64,000 bases of DNA from G963677085 sp963677085. Its GTDB lineage: Bacteria > Planctomycetota > Planctomycetia > Pirellulales > Thermoguttaceae. The stretch spans positions 744,001-808,000 of the forward strand of contig CAXXFH010000004.1 in the NCBI GenBank assembly GCA_963677085.2, written 5' to 3'. Positions 34,446 to 43,162 of this stretch are shown here, one piece after another. Each line of letters opens with the position of its first letter. The stretch's first letter is position 1. A model generated the notes under the pieces. The model did no database searches and was not told where the DNA came from. It saw only the letters and a list, made by a program, of their open reading frames with translations. The position numbers and the translations under genes are program-made.

Positions 34446-36368
34446 CTAGTCGAACGACGGTTCCTCGATCGTCGGTTCTTTTGCTTCGCTGCCCGGTGTG
34501 GCCGGTTTGGTTTCCAGTGTCTTCAACTCCGGAACCAAACGGGAAAGCCAATTCGCGCGAACGAGGTTTCCGGCGTAACTGGGCGAGGTCGTATCGGACC
34601 GGAAGGTTTCGACCGCCTTGCGAGGTTCGGCCGTTTGTTCATAGACACGTCCCAGGTTGTAATACGCGCCATGAGTCCACGGGCCGTTCGGCCACGCCTG
34701 GATAGTCCGTTGCATGAAGTAATCGACGGCCGAAGCGTAGCTGTGATTCTCGGCAGCGATAAGCCCCAGCCAGTAGCTGGCGTCCTGCTTGGCTCGAACC
34801 CGAACCACGCCTTCCTGGCTGGCCAACTGGATGGCGGCCGCTTCTGCTCGGGCGGTAGCGGCCGGTTGCTGGGCCGCCGGGAGCTTTTGGATGGCGTCCA
34901 TCGACATTTTGAAGTAGTTCTCTGCCAATACTCGAGCATTGGCTTCCAACTCGGCATTCGACGGACGCGCCAGTTGCAGGGCGCTGGCCGCTCCGTCCTG
35001 GCCCGAGATCGCGCCTCCCAGGTAAAGCATACGCCCCTTGCGCAGTGGAGCGGCCGGATCGGCGTAGAAGGGCATGAGCTCCATCAGCCGGCGAAATACC
35101 CCTTGCGAGTCGAGGTGAGACCGCCGCCGAATTGCTTCGTAGGGCCACTGCCAAAGCCGGACGTCGGCCAATTGAGCGAATTCCCGAAAACGCTTGGCTT
35201 GCTGGCTTGGCGCCGTTGTTAACACCATACGATGATCGCCCACCAGACGTGTCTCGACCAGCTTCATGCGTTTCGACAAGTAGCAGGGCGAAGCCTCGAC
35301 AAGGGCTACGACGCGTTTCAAATCCGAAGGTTTCACCTCGTAGGGATTGGCGGCGGTAACGTCGAGCTGTTGCAGCAGATTTTCGTCTTCGACCACCTGA
35401 GCCAGCGTGGCCGGCGTTACGTCGAGTTGTCCGTTGGAATCGAGCTTCAGTCCGTCGGGAGCCGGGATGGGCACTCCCAGGGCCGGATCGAACAGGTAGA
35501 GCTTGTCTTCGTAAATTACCCCCACAGCCCACGGGCGCAAGGTTTCATCCGATTCGATCGCTAGCAGTGCGGCGTCGATGCCTTGCTGCCGCAACAGCAG
35601 CATAAACACCCACGCACGGTCCACCGCCGTGCCGTGGCCCGAAAACATGGTTTCCCACGGCAACTGAATGGTCCAATCGGTTTTAGGGTCCGGCTGCGGA
35701 GACGACGGGGGTGCGAGTTGAATATTGCGAACGGTCCAGTCGAAAAGCAGGCGGGCAACGGCCAAGTCGTCCAGTTCATCACCTCGGGCCCATTGCGATA
35801 CGTCGCGCAGCCAAACAATCCCACGCAGCTCGAACCCGTCGTAACGGGTGAACTCCATCTCGCCGAGGTCCTGCAGCATGGGCAGTTGGGCAAGGTCTTT
35901 GGGCAAAGAAGCAACCATAGGGTCTAACTGCCACTCTGGCGGCGATTGCACGCTGGCCCATTGATTCAGCCGAGCGACGATCTGGCGAAGCATGTCGGGC
36001 TCCGGCCAGCAATCGCGCAACGGGTTGAGTTGCTCGGTCGAATTGCCACTTTGTATCTTGCCAAGACGATCCATCTGCGCAAGGATCTTTTGGATCATGT
36101 CGCCCGAATTGAAGTCTTCCAGCCGGTTGAGGTTATCGATCGCATGCTCGAAGAGTTGTTCCTGCCATTGACCGTCGGCAGCCGCCGGGCCTTGTTGGGT
36201 GCCGGTCGGCGACGATGTCGACGCGTCGCGGCAGCCGCTACAGGTGAACGTCGCACTCAGGGCGAGCACCAATAGACTGGCAACAAGACCTCGGACGCGG
36301 AAATCTGGGAAGCCACGCGAGCCGCTTCGATCAGACGGTTTGGCCGTCAAGGCAGTTCTTAAGGTCAC
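34446..36368 (-). CDS. Probable lipoprotein with degenerate transglutaminase-like core and TPR tail
   Basis: The 640-residue protein has an export signal (about 28-46, GLVASLLVLALSATFTCSGC) with a plausible lipobox Cys. Around residues 240-300 the sequence HGTAVDRAWVFMLLLRQQGIDA followed by WAVGVIYEDKLYLFDPALG has the shape of a transglutaminase-like fold, but the expected Cys (GxC) and His are absent and only the Asp is kept. The C-terminal third has TPR-like helices (YYNLGRVYEQTAEPRKAVETF). The GTG start overlaps the kdsA stop by four bases (GTGA). It is likely a structural or binding protein; function unknown. Confidence 0.72.
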   Translation of the reverse strand: MTLRTALTAKPSDRSGSRGFPDFRVRGLVASLLVLALSATFTCSGCRDASTSSPTGTQQGPAAADGQWQEQLFEHAIDNLNRLEDFNSGDMIQKILAQMDRLGKIQSGNSTEQLNPLRDCWPEPDMLRQIVARLNQWASVQSPPEWQLDPMVASLPKDLAQLPMLQDLGEMEFTRYDGFELRGIVWLRDVSQWARGDELDDLAVARLLFDWTVRNIQLAPPSSPQPDPKTDWTIQLPWETMFSGHGTAVDRAWVFMLLLRQQGIDAALLAIESDETLRPWAVGVIYEDKLYLFDPALGVPIPAPDGLKLDSNGQLDVTPATLAQVVEDENLLQQLDVTAANPYEVKPSDLKRVVALVEASPCYLSKRMKLVETRLVGDHRMVLTTAPSQQAKRFREFAQLADVRLWQWPYEAIRRRSHLDSQGVFRRLMELMPFYADPAAPLRKGRMLYLGGAISGQDGAASALQLARPSNAELEANARVLAENYFKMSMDAIQKLPAAQQPAATARAEAAAIQLASQEGVVRVRAKQDASYWLGLIAAENHSYASAVDYFMQRTIQAWPNGPWTHGAYYNLGRVYEQTAEPRKAVETFRSDTTSPSYAGNLVRANWLSRLVPELKTLETKPATPGSEAKEPTIEEPSFD

Positions 36369-37195
36369 TGGAGGTTCTCCACAGTTTCGCGTAAGGCAAG
36401 CAGACGTCGCAATAGAGGCTCAAAATCGTCGAGTGGCACCATGTTGGGGCCGTCGCTGAGGGCCTGGTCGGGATCGGGATGAGTTTCGAAAAACAGGGCG
36501 TCTACCCCGACGGCCACGGCTGCCCGGGTGAGCGTTTCGACCATTGCCCGATTCCCGCCGGTCGTGGTTCCCAAGCCACCCGGTTCCTGAACGCTGTGCG
36601 TGGCGTCGAACACCACCGGCGGTCCCAGTTGCTGCATCTGAGGGATAGCGCGCATGTCGCTAACCAAACGTCCGTAGCCGAAAAACGTTCCCCGTTCGCA
36701 GGTGAGCACATTGCGGCAACCACCCGACTCCAACTTGCCGACGACGTGTTTCATGTCCCAGGGGGCCATGAACTGTCCTTTCTTCACGTTGACGGCTTTG
36801 CCCGTTTGGGCGGCCGCCAAAAGAAGATCGGTTTGCCGGGCGAGGAAGGCGGGAATTTGCAGCAGGTCGCAGACTTCGGCAACCGGCGCGGCTTGCTGGG
36901 GTTCGTGAATATCGGTCGTCACCGGCAGGCCCGTGGCCTGCTTGGCACGGCTGAGGATTTCCAGTCCTCGCGCCATGCCCGGGCCGCGGTACGAATCGAC
37001 GCTCGTGCGGTTGGCTTTGTCGAACGAGGCTTTGAAGACCAGCGGCACCAAGAGATGTTCGGCGATTTCCTTCAGCCGTTGGGCGATGGAAACGACGAGT
37101 TCTTCACTTTCGATCACGCACGGTCCGGCAATCACCAACAGCGGTTGCTGGCGGCCGCAACGATAGGGTCCGACGCTTGCAGGGTTTTCGAGCAC
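36365..37195 (-). CDS. kdsA: 3-deoxy-D-manno-octulosonate 8-phosphate synthase
   Basis: It condenses PEP with arabinose 5-phosphate to make Kdo-8-phosphate for lipopolysaccharide. The 276-residue protein has LLVIAGPCVIESEE, FKASFDKANRTSVDSYRGPG, the NVKKGQFMAPWDMKHV lysine loop and CERGTFFGYGRLVSDMR, all typical. DATHSVQEPGG is the usual signature; the C-terminal motif FETHPDPDQALSDGPNM has His where some members have Cys. Start is GTG. Its presence implies a Kdo-containing outer membrane. Confidence 0.96.
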   Translation of the reverse strand: MLENPASVGPYRCGRQQPLLVIAGPCVIESEELVVSIAQRLKEIAEHLLVPLVFKASFDKANRTSVDSYRGPGMARGLEILSRAKQATGLPVTTDIHEPQQAAPVAEVCDLLQIPAFLARQTDLLLAAAQTGKAVNVKKGQFMAPWDMKHVVGKLESGGCRNVLTCERGTFFGYGRLVSDMRAIPQMQQLGPPVVFDATHSVQEPGGLGTTTGGNRAMVETLTRAAVAVGVDALFFETHPDPDQALSDGPNMVPLDDFEPLLRRLLALRETVENLQ

Positions 37196-37259
37196 GGCAG
37201 GTGGCTTTGTATTGGTAAAGGGTTCGCGATAGACAAACGGGTGTATTTGATGGCTGCAC

Positions 37260-38252
37260 TTATTCTGTCGAAACCGGCGGCGTTAAGACGGTTAGCCGGC
37301 CGGGAAGCACTTCGACTTCCACGGGCAAGGTTCCGCCTGGATCGCCATCCAGTTGGTAGGGCACTTCATCGTCGGCCGCAATTCGCATCCGGCGCACCCT
37401 ACCGGAAATGCAGTCGGCCAACCGCTGGTGCCGCCCGCAATATACCGCACCGGCGTAGCGTAGGCCGTGCCAGAGAGAACCACGACGAAAAGCACACACA
37501 TCGAGCTGGCCATCGGAACCTACGGCGTTGGGGGTAAACTGCATTCCCCCCCCATAGCACGGTAGGTTGAAAACAAAGAGCCATCGGGCGGCCAGCGGCG
37601 ATGGCAACGACATCTGCATGCCCGGGAGCGAATCGTCCGCTCCCGGCAAAAAGTAATCGTCGTGCTCGATCCGGATCTCTGGGTACTGGTATGTACGGAT
37701 CGAAGACAGAATCGGTTTAATATAGTTTCGTGAGCGAACATGTCCGGTTTGTCGGTGGTTGGTCCGCCAATCGTGGACACGTCGTACGACCTCCGCATCG
37801 AACCCGACGCCAAGCATCAACAGGAAGACGCGGTCGTTTGCCCGGCTGGCATCGAGCTGAATCGGTTTTCCGAAGGCCACCACCCGCGCGACGTCTTCTG
37901 GGCTACGGCCGATGCCCAGATATTTGGCCAACAGATTCTCGTTGCCCGATGGCAGCAAGGTAATCGGTACCCCCGGTTGGGTGCGGTTGACCAGCTCTTG
38001 AGCCGTTCCGTCGCCGCCGACGGCAACCAGCGCTCGAAGATCCCCCGTTTGGTGTAGTTCGTTCGTCTTTTGTGCCACTACTTCGAGGTCGGTGAGCACC
38101 TCGGGTTCGAGGTCATGGGTTTTAAGTAACTCGACCAGCCGGTCTACTCGCGCGAGCGAACATCGAGATCCCGCAATGGGATTCACCGAGATGACCACGC
38201 TTTTGCCCGAGGGAGCAGCAGCACAACCAGATTCAGACGCCACAAGCTTCAC
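37260..38252 (-). CDS. Diacylglycerol kinase-family lipid kinase
   Basis: The 330-residue protein belongs to the DAGK/sphingosine kinase/YegS fold, which phosphorylates lipid hydroxyls with ATP. The N-terminal domain has VISVNPIAGS and the nucleotide loop AVGGDGTAQELVNR; the second motif is LPSGNENLLAKYLG, with GNEN in place of the usual GTxND. The C-terminal beta domain has YGGGMQFTPNAVGSDGQLDVCAF. The listed GTG is 38252; a second GTG three codons on (38243) has a better-spaced AAAGG. The lipid substrate is unknown. Confidence 0.88.
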   Translation of the reverse strand: MKLVASESGCAAAPSGKSVVISVNPIAGSRCSLARVDRLVELLKTHDLEPEVLTDLEVVAQKTNELHQTGDLRALVAVGGDGTAQELVNRTQPGVPITLLPSGNENLLAKYLGIGRSPEDVARVVAFGKPIQLDASRANDRVFLLMLGVGFDAEVVRRVHDWRTNHRQTGHVRSRNYIKPILSSIRTYQYPEIRIEHDDYFLPGADDSLPGMQMSLPSPLAARWLFVFNLPCYGGGMQFTPNAVGSDGQLDVCAFRRGSLWHGLRYAGAVYCGRHQRLADCISGRVRRMRIAADDEVPYQLDGDPGGTLPVEVEVLPGRLTVLTPPVSTE

Positions 38253-38596
38253 CCTTTCCGCAAAACGACAAGGCCGCTAGCCAAAGGTTGAGAGTATCGG
38301 GAGTTCGGAGCGGGGCTTCGGGGTAACGGCTCCGCGAAGTCCGGCCCCCCTGCCCTTTCTACTGAAAGTCGACCACGGAAGCGGCCGGCGCCACAAGCGA
38401 CATGCCCCGAGTATACGAGATCGCCGGGCAAATTGTAGCGTCATACTGCAGCGGCTGCAGCAGAATAACACAACACTCGACGGGCACTTCGGGTGCGTGC
38501 CGGTACAAGAATCAGAAACGGAATAAATCGCAAATGCCTTGATTAAAAAGACTTACAAATGGTTTGTTGAGTGATTTCCTGGACATTTTTGAGGCT

Positions 38597-38612
38597 TGGC
38601 ACAGCAAATGCA
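38597..38612 (+). promoter_or_regulatory. Sigma-54-like promoter upstream of a structured region and a fliL-like gene
   Basis: The sequence TGGCAC-AGCAA-ATGCA keeps the invariant GG and GC at exact -24/-12 spacing; the only mismatch is A for the first T of TTGC. It points at the structured region from 38665 and the fliL-like gene at 39313. A sigma-54 activator is encoded in this window. Confidence 0.55.
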
Positions 38613-38664
38613 TCTAAAAAAGGCGAGCAAGCACAAGCTAGCTCCTAATTTGCGACTGGCCCGT

Positions 38665-38983
38665 GGGGCCTCTGACGGAATTTTGTCGGGCGGTTACCTT
38701 GCCCTTACCGTCCGACATGCCACTGTGGAAGGTGGCGCGACAGAGGCCCCCATTTTATTTCTTGGTGTCTCTCGATTGCACCTCGACCGATGATGGCCTC
38801 AGCTTCCTCTTCGTGGGGGGCCTGGTGTGCCCGGGCTGTTGTGGACTGCCACATCTCCGTGGGTGTCCACTTCTTAAGCCGCCATAACCGGCAATGACAG
38901 GTTGTGGCCCCCGGTGTGTCATCCGGAGCTCGAGTTACGGCACGCTGTTGCACCGTCTTTTGGTGGTGTCTGGCGCCACCACC
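38665..38983 (+). ncRNA. Candidate structured RNA or long structured 5' leader
   Basis: The region has many strong stems. Outer stem GGGGCCTCTG (38665-38674) with CAGAGGCCCC (38741-38750) encloses two hairpins: TGTCGGGCGG/CCGTCCGACA (38684-38693/38708-38717) and GCCAC/GTGGC (38719-38723/38732-38736), a three-way junction. Then come GTGGAC with inner CCAC/GTGG (38841-38870), GCCATAACC/GGTTGTGGC (38881-38889/38900-38908) and GGTGGTG/CACCACC (38962-38968/38977-38983). No convincing coding frame is present. I could not match it to RNase P RNA, tmRNA, SRP RNA or 6S RNA. It could be a free RNA or the leader of the fliL-like gene. Confidence 0.5.
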
Positions 38984-39312
38984 TGCCGGCCACTGTGTGA
39001 CACGAATTAACCATTTTGGGTGGAGTGTTATGGCGCGTTGATGGCGTTTCTTGTGTGGTTTATACGAACTGCTATATGGCACATAGAACTTGTGAATAAG
39101 AGGTGGTTGTGTTTTCGGGCAGCCCAGCACAGCAAACGATAAGCTAAGCTACACTTGCAACGAGTGCCGTCCAGCGTTTGGCGCCCCGGCAACGCGCGCG
39201 CCCAGGAAAACGCTCGTGAAAGGCTGCAAACTGCGTCTTGCACCCCAGCAGGCGTGGAAATCGCAAACCGTGGATGATCGCGGCACCGCAACCTCGGGAA
39301 GGTGGTGAAGCC

Positions 39313-39969
39313 ATGGCCGAAAAGAAAGATTCGAACAAAAACGCGGAAACGCAAGATGCCCCACCCTCGCCTGGAAAGCCTCCTATCTGGCGACAATTGG
39401 CCGACCCCAGGGCGCTTGCTGCAATCCTGGTCGTTTCGCTGGTCATCAATGCGGTGGCAGTGACCGGGAGTTTCGGGCGAGGCGAAAAGGGAATCGCCGA
39501 AGAAAAGCTAAGCGAGATTCCCCTTGGCGAGTTCCATTTTCGGGCCAGCCCTGACGAGCGGGGACATATTGCCACGGCCGAGTTCTCGCTGCATGTCGCT
39601 TTGCTTCCGAAGGCAGAGCAAACGGCCAGGCAACGGCTGACCGAACAGAAGTATCGTGTCAAACAAGACATCGAGGAGCTTATTCGGCAGGCCCATAGCG
39701 GTGATTTCGAGGATCCCACGCTCAGCGGCCTGAAACGCCAACTGCAAGCGCAGATCAACGAGGCCTTGCGTCTTCGGGCGGTCGAGGCGGTGGTTATCAC
39801 CGACCTGCGGACCACGCCCAACGAGCATCGTGCTGCGGCAGCCGAGCAAACGGCTCAACCCCGCGTGCCGTGGCTTGAAAAAAACACGGTGGAAGTGAAG
39901 GATCCCAGTCCGATCGCGCCAGTAGAAGCGGACCGAAATAGTGATCCAGAAGCGGTGGTCAGACATTGA
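39313..39969 (+). CDS. FliL-like flagellar basal-body protein
   Basis: The 218-residue protein has a short cytoplasmic N-terminus, one membrane helix (about 35-54, ALAAILVVSLVINAVAV) and a periplasmic domain whose pattern fits FliL: a strand with FHFRAS, an AEFSLHVAL strand, a long helix (RVKQDIEELIRQAHSGDFED), LKRQLQAQINEALRLRAVEAVVITDL near the end. FliL surrounds the stator units and supports motor torque. The tail after residue 170 is variable and Ala/Glu/Pro-rich. The ATG at 39313 has GGTGG upstream. It is far from the other flagellar genes here. Confidence 0.68.
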   Translation: MAEKKDSNKNAETQDAPPSPGKPPIWRQLADPRALAAILVVSLVINAVAVTGSFGRGEKGIAEEKLSEIPLGEFHFRASPDERGHIATAEFSLHVALLPKAEQTARQRLTEQKYRVKQDIEELIRQAHSGDFEDPTLSGLKRQLQAQINEALRLRAVEAVVITDLRTTPNEHRAAAAEQTAQPRVPWLEKNTVEVKDPSPIAPVEADRNSDPEAVVRH

Positions 39970-40130
39970 CCAAACGGTCGCCGTCAGGTAGCATACGACG
40001 TTTCGCCGTTCCCTCTGGAAAAATTTCTTTGGGATAGACTAGGGTGGAGTGTCCCGGCCGGCCGATCATTGCATGCGACGCCGAGCGGAATAGGACCACG
40101 GCGAGTACCCCATCGATCTGGGGGGTGTTG

Positions 40131-40204
40131 GCCAGCGTAGCTTCAATTGGCAGAGCGCCGCATTCGTAATGCGGGGGTTGTGGGTTCGAGTCCCACCGCT
40201 GGCT
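40131..40204 (+). tRNA. tRNA-Thr (anticodon CGU)
   Basis: Acceptor stem GCCAGCG (40131-40137) pairs with CGCTGGC (40197-40203). The anticodon stem CCGCA/TGCGG holds the loop TTCGTAA with anticodon CGT. The T arm has GTGGGTTCGAGTCCCAC. CCA is not encoded. Length 74 nt. Confidence 0.95.
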
Positions 40205-40404
40205 CTTAATCGCCTCTTTTCCCTCCAGCGATGTTGGTGGGCTCTGTAACCGCGGTTGCCAGGGCTTGTCGAAGGCTCTGATTCGGCTATACTTATCGGT
40301 TTAGGCTGAAGTATCAGCACGGCTCTTTCCCGGGGCTTGGTCGGATCGCTTGTCGGATCGACTGCATCTTCCCCGGGGACCGATTCCTTAGGAGAGATTC
40401 GGTG

Positions 40405-41727
40405 ATGGCGCAAGGCCTCGATATCGATTTGAAACAAATTGTCGTATTGGGTGGATCGTTTGGCCCCCGTGAAATTACCCAGATTGCCGATGCAGTTTCG
40501 AGCGACTCAGCTCAACTGCAGACGTTCCGGGATGCGGTTAACGAACTGGCTACCAAGGAAGATCCTAGCCCCGCCAGTAACGTTCGCTTGGGGGTGTGCC
40601 AGTATCTGCTCGGGCAATTCTATCTAGCCATCGAGTCGCTCCGCCATGGCGACGGTGGGGCGCTGGCCCATTTCTACTTGGCCAAATGTTATTTCGCTCG
40701 GCAGCAGTACGCCGAGGCGTTGGCGAGTTTTGAGGCGGCAGCCAACGCAGGTTACAATGCCGACGACTGTGCTTTGCAGCGGACGCAAACTCTTCGTGCC
40801 CAGGGCGACGCCACGGCGGCTTTGGCTACTCTCGATGCTCTCTCCGGTGCCGTTGAACAGACGGCCGAGTACCTGTCGCAACGTGCCGCTACCGTGGCCG
40901 TGTTGGGTGGCAATCCCTCGGAAGTCGTTGCGCTGTTCGAGCGTGCGGTCGAGGCCGATCGAAGTCATGCCGGCGCCCTGTTCGGCTTGGCCCTGGAAAA
41001 CGACCGCCGCGGAAACGATGAAACCGCGCTGGAACTCTACAAGCAAGCAGCCAATCGCTTTCCCACTCACATTGGCGCTTTACTTAATTTGGGGCTCTTG
41101 TACGAGGACCGCGAGCAGTATGGTCGGGCGGCCCAGTGCTACCAACGGATTCTCGACGTCCATCCCGGGCATCGGCGGGCTTTGCTGTTCCTCAAAGACA
41201 CCGAAGCTTCGAGCGACCAGTACTACGACGAAGACGCCCAGAAGAAGCGCGACCGCATCAGTCAGGTGTTGGGTATCCCGGTCACCGATTTCGAGCTTTC
41301 CGTTCGCAGTCGCAACTGCTTGCAGAAGATGGGAATCGGCACGCTCGGCGATCTGTGCCGTTGTACGGAAACCGAGTTGCTCGCCAGCAAGAATTTCGGC
41401 GAAACCAGTCTCGTCGAGATCAGAGAGATGCTTGCCAGCAAAGGCCTGCGACTGGGCCAGTTTGCCCAGGAACGCCATACGGTGGAGGTGATGGACAGCG
41501 AGACCCTCTCGGCCGACGAGCAGGCGATGCTCAATCGCTCGATCTCCGAGTTGGGCCTCTCGGTTCGTGCTCGCAAGTGCATGATCCGCCTGGGCATCAA
41601 TACGATTGGCGAGTTGCTGCGACGCACGGGCGACGATCTGCTGGAGTGCAAGAACTTCGGTGTTACCAGTCTGAACGAAGTGCGCGAGAAGTTGACTGTT
41701 CAGGGCCTCAAACTCCGCGGCGAATGA
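40405..41727 (+). CDS. TPR protein with two tandem RNA-polymerase alpha C-terminal-domain modules
   Basis: The 440-residue protein has about six TPR-like units (about 55-285; e.g. FYLAKCYFARQQYAEALASF and LLNLGLLYEDREQYGRAAQCY). Two alpha-CTD modules follow, about 290-350 and 378-440. Module 1 (LSVRSRNCLQKMGIGTLGDL, then EIREMLASKGLRLG) keeps the Arg and Asn that in E. coli alpha (R265, N268) contact DNA UP elements: R301 and N304. Module 2 (LSVRARKCMIRLGINTIGEL) keeps R388 but has K391 for Asn. No polymerase-assembly domain is present. It may bind DNA or sigma/activators through these modules. ATG 40405 (or GTG 40402) follows AGGAGA. Confidence 0.9.
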   Translation: MAQGLDIDLKQIVVLGGSFGPREITQIADAVSSDSAQLQTFRDAVNELATKEDPSPASNVRLGVCQYLLGQFYLAIESLRHGDGGALAHFYLAKCYFARQQYAEALASFEAAANAGYNADDCALQRTQTLRAQGDATAALATLDALSGAVEQTAEYLSQRAATVAVLGGNPSEVVALFERAVEADRSHAGALFGLALENDRRGNDETALELYKQAANRFPTHIGALLNLGLLYEDREQYGRAAQCYQRILDVHPGHRRALLFLKDTEASSDQYYDEDAQKKRDRISQVLGIPVTDFELSVRSRNCLQKMGIGTLGDLCRCTETELLASKNFGETSLVEIREMLASKGLRLGQFAQERHTVEVMDSETLSADEQAMLNRSISELGLSVRARKCMIRLGINTIGELLRRTGDDLLECKNFGVTSLNEVREKLTVQGLKLRGE

Positions 41728-41779
41728 CCCTTCCGACCGCCACGTTCGACGCACGAAAAAACCACGCCGTCCCAAAACG

Positions 41780-43138
41780 ATGAGCCGATCGGTTCTTTTT
41801 GCGTTGATCGCTGCTCTGGTAATGGGAGGTTGGGCGTTTCGGCTCACCTGGACGCCCGACGCTATGCCCGTGAATCGTCGTGGGCCGTCGCAGTTGTCGC
41901 TCGACGAGGTGTCTGCGGAAGGGCCTCTTGCGCCGCGGACACCAGATTTGCGCGTACGGATTGCGGGAAGCGATTCCTCGCCGAGGCTTTCGATCCGTGT
42001 TGAGGGGCCTTACCGGGTTACCACGGTTGGCGGCTGGTATGTTCTCGCACAGGATTCCCGCCTTGATGACGTCGAGATTACCGCCAATGACGCCGGCTTG
42101 AAGATCGGGCCACGGGCATTCAACGGCGACAGCCTTCATCTCGAAGTAATTCGCCCTGGCACGCTATGGGTCGATGGGCGGAATTACCCGGGGCACCTGC
42201 AACTGATACGCCACGGCAAGGATCTCTGGTCGGCCGTAAATATTGTGTCGCTGGAAGACTACGTGGCCGAGACACTTCCCCATGCCCTGGCGTCTAATGC
42301 CCTGTTGTCGGGCCGTGTACTGGCGTCGGACCATGTCCTGACCTCGGAAACGTCTCAGCCTGTGCCGGACGAAGCCCTGGCTACGTTGGCGATTGTGATC
42401 CGCAGCCAAGCCATGTATCGTATGAAGACGGCCAGTGCGGCGAGCGATTGGGATATCGACGCCCAGCACGACGAGCGGCTGTACACGGGCACTGCAACGG
42501 CGGTTTCAACGGCGGAGCGTCCCGCAGTTTGCGAACCACCGCGCCTTCGAGCGGCCGTCTGTAAGACGCGCGGCGTGGTCGTCGCCTTTCACGGTCGGCT
42601 GATATGCACGTATCATACGGCGGCTTGCGGCGGACGCACGTTTGCCGGCAGCGACGTGTTTGCGGCAGCGGCGCCGCCGGTGATCGCCCGCGATTGTCCC
42701 GTGTGTGCCGGCGATCCCACGCTCCGCTGGCAGCGGAGCGTGGCCTACGGTGAGTTGCGAAAAAGTCTGCAACGTTACCTGAAAAGCCGCCCTCAAACCT
42801 TGGGCCAGATCAGGCAGATCGAGGTACTTCGCGACGACGACGCACGAATGCCTAGAGTGCGGATTCTCGGCAGTCGGGCGGAGATTCAGCTTACGGCCGA
42901 GCAATTCCGAAACCAAGTTGTTGGCGACGAGGTGCTGCCGAGCAACCGCTATACCCTGCAACAAGACGGTAATTCCCTTCGGCGAGACGGAGCGGAGTTG
43001 CTCTTCGAGGGCGTGGGGCAGGGCCACGGCGTGGGGTTGTGTCGGCGCGGCGCCATCGCTCGGGCACGACAAGGCCAGCACTGTTCGGAAATCGTTGAGC
43101 ACTACTATCCCGGCACCGAATTGATTCGTGTGCAGTAG
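41780..43138 (+). CDS. SpoIID/LytB-domain protein, secreted, catalytic Glu replaced
   Basis: The 452-residue protein has a signal anchor (about 4-20) and a SpoIID-type fold, which in SpoIID is a lytic transglycosylase on peptidoglycan. VNIVSLEDYVAETLPHA aligns with the SpoIID start of the fold; the position of the catalytic Glu (after Pro-x) is Ala169. There is a Glu at 164. Later motifs are kept: YHTAACGGRT, a CPVC pair suggesting a metal site, and the C-terminal GQGHGVGLCRRGAIARARQG, then EIVEHYYPGTEL. A roughly 30-residue insert follows residue 170. It starts 52 bp after the TPR/alpha-CTD gene. Confidence 0.87.
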   Translation: MSRSVLFALIAALVMGGWAFRLTWTPDAMPVNRRGPSQLSLDEVSAEGPLAPRTPDLRVRIAGSDSSPRLSIRVEGPYRVTTVGGWYVLAQDSRLDDVEITANDAGLKIGPRAFNGDSLHLEVIRPGTLWVDGRNYPGHLQLIRHGKDLWSAVNIVSLEDYVAETLPHALASNALLSGRVLASDHVLTSETSQPVPDEALATLAIVIRSQAMYRMKTASAASDWDIDAQHDERLYTGTATAVSTAERPAVCEPPRLRAAVCKTRGVVVAFHGRLICTYHTAACGGRTFAGSDVFAAAAPPVIARDCPVCAGDPTLRWQRSVAYGELRKSLQRYLKSRPQTLGQIRQIEVLRDDDARMPRVRILGSRAEIQLTAEQFRNQVVGDEVLPSNRYTLQQDGNSLRRDGAELLFEGVGQGHGVGLCRRGAIARARQGQHCSEIVEHYYPGTELIRVQ

Positions 43139-43162
43139 AAATGTGCAGTGGAAACCTGAGTT

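Noticed and set aside
38596..38793. Plus-strand 65-codon frame within the structured region
   Set aside because: TTG start lies inside the sigma-54-like element; composition does not look like protein, and the hairpins explain the region better.
38665..38983. Identity as RNase P RNA, tmRNA, SRP RNA or 6S RNA
   Set aside because: I looked on both strands for the conserved cores (such as GAGGAAAGTCC for RNase P and the tRNA-like TTCGA arm for tmRNA) and did not find them.
40066..40437. Minus-strand frame of 123 codons over the tRNA gene
   Set aside because: It is the antisense of tRNA-Thr (the typical GGTRTHNPRIT-type artefact).
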